Shown here piece by piece: positions 60,436 through 64,000 of a stretch of 64,000 bases of DNA; the first letter of the stretch is position 1, and each line of letters starts with the position of its first letter. The stretch spans positions 1 through 64,000 of the forward strand of contig MNRP01000057.1 of the NCBI GenBank assembly GCA_001916005.1, given 5' to 3'. The DNA comes from Clostridium sp. 26_22. Its GTDB lineage: Bacteria > Bacillota > Clostridia > TANB77 > CAG-508. The translations under genes were made by a program, and so were the position numbers. The notes beneath the pieces are model-generated. The model ran no database searches and was not told the origin of the DNA. It saw nothing but the letters and a program-made list of their open reading frames with translations.

Positions 60436-63400
60436 TCACAATTCCACCTCAATATTAAAAACACCATAATCCTCAAGTCTAATTTTATTCTCACTCACAA
60501 CCCCATTTATAACAACCTTTTCAACTCCACTATTTTTATTATTAGGATTTTTTATATTAATATTATACACACTATTCTTCCATTTATATCTAATACTATA
60601 TTCTTTCCAATCCTTTGGTATGCAAGGTTCTATGCTTAAATAACCATTCTTTATTTTCAATCCTAATATATATTCTATTCCGGCTTTATAATACCAACTA
60701 CTTGAACCTGTGTACCAAGTCCAACCTCCTCTACCAGCTAGATTATTGCAACCATATATATCTGCTGGTATAACATATGGTTCTACTTTATATTTGTTAC
60801 AAGCCTCTTTTGTTCTTGCATGCTCTATTGGATTTACCATTCTGTATAATTCTGTAGCTTTATCTCCAAAGCCTAATAATGCTTCTGCTATTATTACCCA
60901 TATTGCAGCATGTGTGTATTGTCCTCCATTTTCTCTTACTCCTGGCAAATATGCTTTTATATAACCCGGTTCTAGTTTTCCTTTCTCAAATGGTGGGTCT
61001 AATAATTTTATTATTCCATTTTCTCTATCTATTAAATGATTTTCTAGACTTTCCATTGATATATATTTTTTGTCATTATCTCCTGCATTTGATATTACAC
61101 TCCAACTTTGTGCTATACTGTCTATTCTACATTCTTCATTTTCCATGCTTCCTAGTGTATTACCATCATCCATAAATGCTCTTTTGTACCATCTACCGTC
61201 CCAACCATTTGTATTTAATGCTCTTTTTAAATTTTCTTTTATTTTTTCATATTTTTCTACTAAATTATTTTCTCCTTTTATTTTGCAAATTGGTATAAAT
61301 CTATCTAATACATTGTAAAGAAAGAATCCAAGCCATATGCTTTCACCTTTTCCTTTATTTCCTACTGTACTAAATCCATCGTTCCAGTCTCCTGTTCCTA
61401 TTTTTGGTAATCCATTTTCTCCAAAATTCAAACTCTTTTCTATTGCTTTTTTGCAATGTTCAAATATACTTTCTATTTTTTCTGATTGTACATATCTATC
61501 ATATCTTTCATCTTCATTTTCATCTAATAATTTTCCTGTTAAATAAGGTGTTTGCTCATCTAATATTGAATAATCTCCTGTGAATTCTGTATATTCACAA
61601 GTTAGATATACTAACCATAATAAATCATCTGAGAATTTTGTTCTTATTCCTCTTTGTGTTTCATCATGCCACCAATGTTCTACATCTCCTTCTATAAATT
61701 GATGTTTGCTGTGTTTTATTATTTGTTTTTTTAGTATTTCTGGATTTATATATTTTAAAGCTAAGGTGTCTTGTAATTGGTCTCTAAAACCATATGCACC
61801 ACCTGATTGGTAAAATCCTGTTTTTCCTATTAATCTACTTTCTAAAGTTTGATATATAATCCATCCATTTAGCATTATATTTAAAGATTCTAAAGGTGTT
61901 TTTACTTGTAATTTTCCTAATTCTTCTTTCCAATAATTTTTTACTTTTTCTAATTCTTGTTTGCAATTTTGAATTTTACTATATTTATAGGCTACATTTT
62001 TACTATCTATAATTGTTTCTTTAGCACCTAATGTGAATATTATTTCTTTTTCTGATAAACTTTCTATTTCTACTTCTATTTCATATGCTATACAAGGATT
62101 TTTTCCTAGTGAATTTTCATTATTTAATGATGTTCTTTTTAAACTTTCTGGATTTGATAAATTTCCTTCACCAATAAAAAAGTTTTTGTTTCCTGTATAG
62201 CTTTTTATTTTTTCACTATTTGATACATATATTACATCATTTGCGAATTCACTGTTATATAGATTTTGAGCACATATTATATTGTTATTTGCATCATATT
62301 TTAAGTTTATATAGCCATTTGTTTTTATTTCATCCTCTCCTAATACTGGTTTCATATAATACACAATTTTTATTTTTTTACGATTTAGTGTTGTGTTTTT
62401 TAATTTTAAAATTTGAACTTTTATTCCATCCTCTTTTGGGACAAATATTTCTAATTCTTGTTCTAGTCCATCGCTTTTATGAATATATTTTGTATAACCA
62501 AATCCATAAATCACATTATAATTTTTGCTATCTGGCATAGGGTTTAGTCCAAGTGACCAAACCTTTTTTGTCTGCATATCTTTTAAATATATAATTTCTG
62601 ATGGAATATCATAACATGCATAATTTTGCCATGCTGTTACTCTGTTTAATCTACTATTTTTATGCCAACTATAACCTCCCATACTTTCTGTTACTAATGC
62701 TCCAAATTTTTCATTTGCCATTATGTTGGACCATATTGTTGGAAGTCTATTTTCTTTGTTTACCTTTATTAAATATTCTTTGCCATCTTCTGAGAATGCT
62801 CCGTATTCATTATAGTATTTTAAATTGTTAATGTTTTCTAATATATCTATATTTTCATTATTTTCATTTTCAATTAATCTTATTTGTTGTTCTTTTCCAA
62901 CATCTTTATATTTTTCTAAATATTCTTCTTCTAATTCTTTTAGTGCATTTTTTATTCCACCTTTATTTGCATCAATTATTATTGTTGCAACAAAGTTTAA
63001 TAAATTTAAATCATCTTTACTTATTTCATTTTTTGATAGTTCAAATATTCCAGCTCTTATGTTTTTTAAATATGCTATTTGACTGTTTTGGATTATATTT
63101 TCAACATCTTCTCTTACATAATTTTCGTAACTATGTTTTTCTTCATCTAATATTATTAGCTCTGTTTCTAAATTTTTTGTTCTAAAAAATTCGTATGCTT
63201 TTAATACTTCTTTTACAACATGTGCATCATTACTATCTTTGATCTTTACTAATATAATTGGTAAATCACCTGATATTCCATATTTCCAAAGTTCTGATTG
63301 TTTGTATTTATCTTTTGGCAATTTTTCTAAATTTAATTTCTTAGTTGGATTATAAAATACAATGTATGACATCATTTTTTGGTAGTCTCTTATTTGTGTT

Positions 63401-64000
63401 CCTTTTATTCTTAAATATCTATTTTGTGCTTCATTTTTTGCTTTTGATAGTTCTACTGCTTTTTTGATATTTTCTTCAATTTTGTATTTTTGAATTTCTT
63501 TTTTGATTTCTTCTTTATTTTCTCCAACTGCAATAATTAAGTTTATTTTTTCTTTTTGATTTGGTTTTATTTTTATTGTTCTTTTTAGTGCTACAATTGG
63601 CTCTGTGACTAGCCCAATCTTTTTACTAAATGGTTTTGATTGTTTTACCATTTGAGGTATTCCTATATTTCCTCTTCCGAAAGAACTTTTCTTTTTCTAT
63701 TTCGTATTCTAAATCCCCAATTGTCTCACAATTTGTGGATAAGTTAGCACACAAATATATTTCTTTACCCTTTTGTTCTCTCTTTTTTCTTTTTATGATT
63801 ATACTGTTTGTTTCTTCATCAAAATCATATATTAAAAACAAATTATTAAAGGCTGGATGTGCATAGTCCTGTGTTTTATTTGATAATACTGGTTCGAAAT
63901 ATGATGTTACTTCTAATATTTCTTCTGAATTTCCTTGATTTTCTAAGGTTATGCTTCTTATTTCTACTGGCTCTTCTGGTGCTATTAAAGTTTCTATTGT
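60436..64000 (-). pseudogene. GH94-type glycosyltransferase-36/beta-glucan protein, 3' part, frameshifted
   Basis: The open frame from 60436 to 63651 and the frame from about 63680 to the window end are one protein. The N-terminal part reads VEIRSITLENQGNSEEILEV and YAHPAFNNLFLIYDFDEE, then EKEKFF. One extra base near 63679 breaks the frame; without it FFGRGNIGIPQMVKQSKPFS continues. GH94 features downstream: GAYGFRDQLQDTLAL, DVEHWWHDETQRGIRTKFSD, the catalytic GTGDWNDGFS and RGGWTWYTGSSSWYYKAGIE. The length beyond the window suggests a cyclic beta-glucan synthase-like or phosphorylase-type enzyme. The frameshift may be real or an error. Upstream signals and start lie outside. Confidence 0.75.

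Noticed and set aside
1..64000. CRISPR arrays, tRNA or rRNA genes, prophage or plasmid origin
   Set aside because: No regularly spaced repeats, no cloverleaf with CCA-like ends and no rRNA motifs were seen. The phage-like motif is confined to the pilin proteins.

Overview
The window is AT-rich chromosomal DNA from an endospore-forming low-GC Firmicute, most likely an uncultivated member of Clostridia. Evidence: Spo0A, a SipL-type DUF3794/LysM protein, YunB, CwlJ with GerQ, YtaF, a SpoVB-type flippase, a T-box leader, the GatCAB amidotransferase and a four-subunit ferredoxin-linked 2-oxoacid oxidoreductase. Nearly all genes are housekeeping genes in short operons with strong Shine-Dalgarno sequences. 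TTG starts are fairly common.

Layout. 1-600: broken start of an Rpn/PD-(D/E)XK transposase-like gene and a dispersed repeat. 0.6-15.6 kb: cmk, cwlJ-gerQ, proS, scpB, a HopA1-like unknown, rpsT, the T-box controlled aspS-gatCAB operon, hup, a SpoVB-type flippase, rplM-rpsI and dtd. 15.7-23 kb: sporulation block (sipL-yunB, a small F-subunit-like gene, an sRNA/small-ORF module, spo0A), then yigZ, a flavoprotein and a YnbB-type PLP enzyme. 23-32 kb: rpsF-ssb-rpsR, a Ca2+ P-type ATPase, ytaF, smc. 32-34 kb: accessory island (decayed Rpn gene, pilin-like gene, HTH gene). 34-37.3 kb: porGDAB plus a small ferredoxin. 37.4-47 kb: ricT-holB-lepB, a two-component pair, dnaG-rpoD-mscS and a small (p)ppGpp synthetase. 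47-57 kb: an M23 peptidase, an M15-like spore hydrolase, an XRE regulator, a sortase, rsmA, yifB-dprA-yraN, a long palindrome and a PASTA penicillin-binding protein. 57-64 kb: third Rpn gene, ispH, a WalR-like regulator, a second pilin-like gene and the frameshifted 3' part of a large GH94-type protein running off the window.

Most notable is a compact module at 18.4-18.8 kb. A strong promoter drives an ~80-nt RNA (hairpin, open seed, terminator) on the + strand. Convergent to it, on the - strand, is a 36-codon charged ORF with its own promoter and terminator. The open part of the RNA has 13 contiguous bases complementary to codons 2-6 of the ORF, although the two transcripts need not overlap. 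This looks like an antisense-controlled small-protein locus.

Other unexplained structure: a ~228-bp near-perfect foldback element between yifB and the PBP gene; a perfect 28-bp inverted repeat between the aspS T-box and aspS, with a diverged second copy; three copies of a repeat carrying a C-terminal peptide (consensus ELxICRTIYVEIK) behind pilin genes and behind cmk; and two pilin-like proteins carrying a phage-tail-like GTWxDGKxxYRK motif. Frameshifts fall only in dispensable genes (two Rpn genes and the GH94 gene), while the essential genes are intact, which favours real decay over poor sequence.
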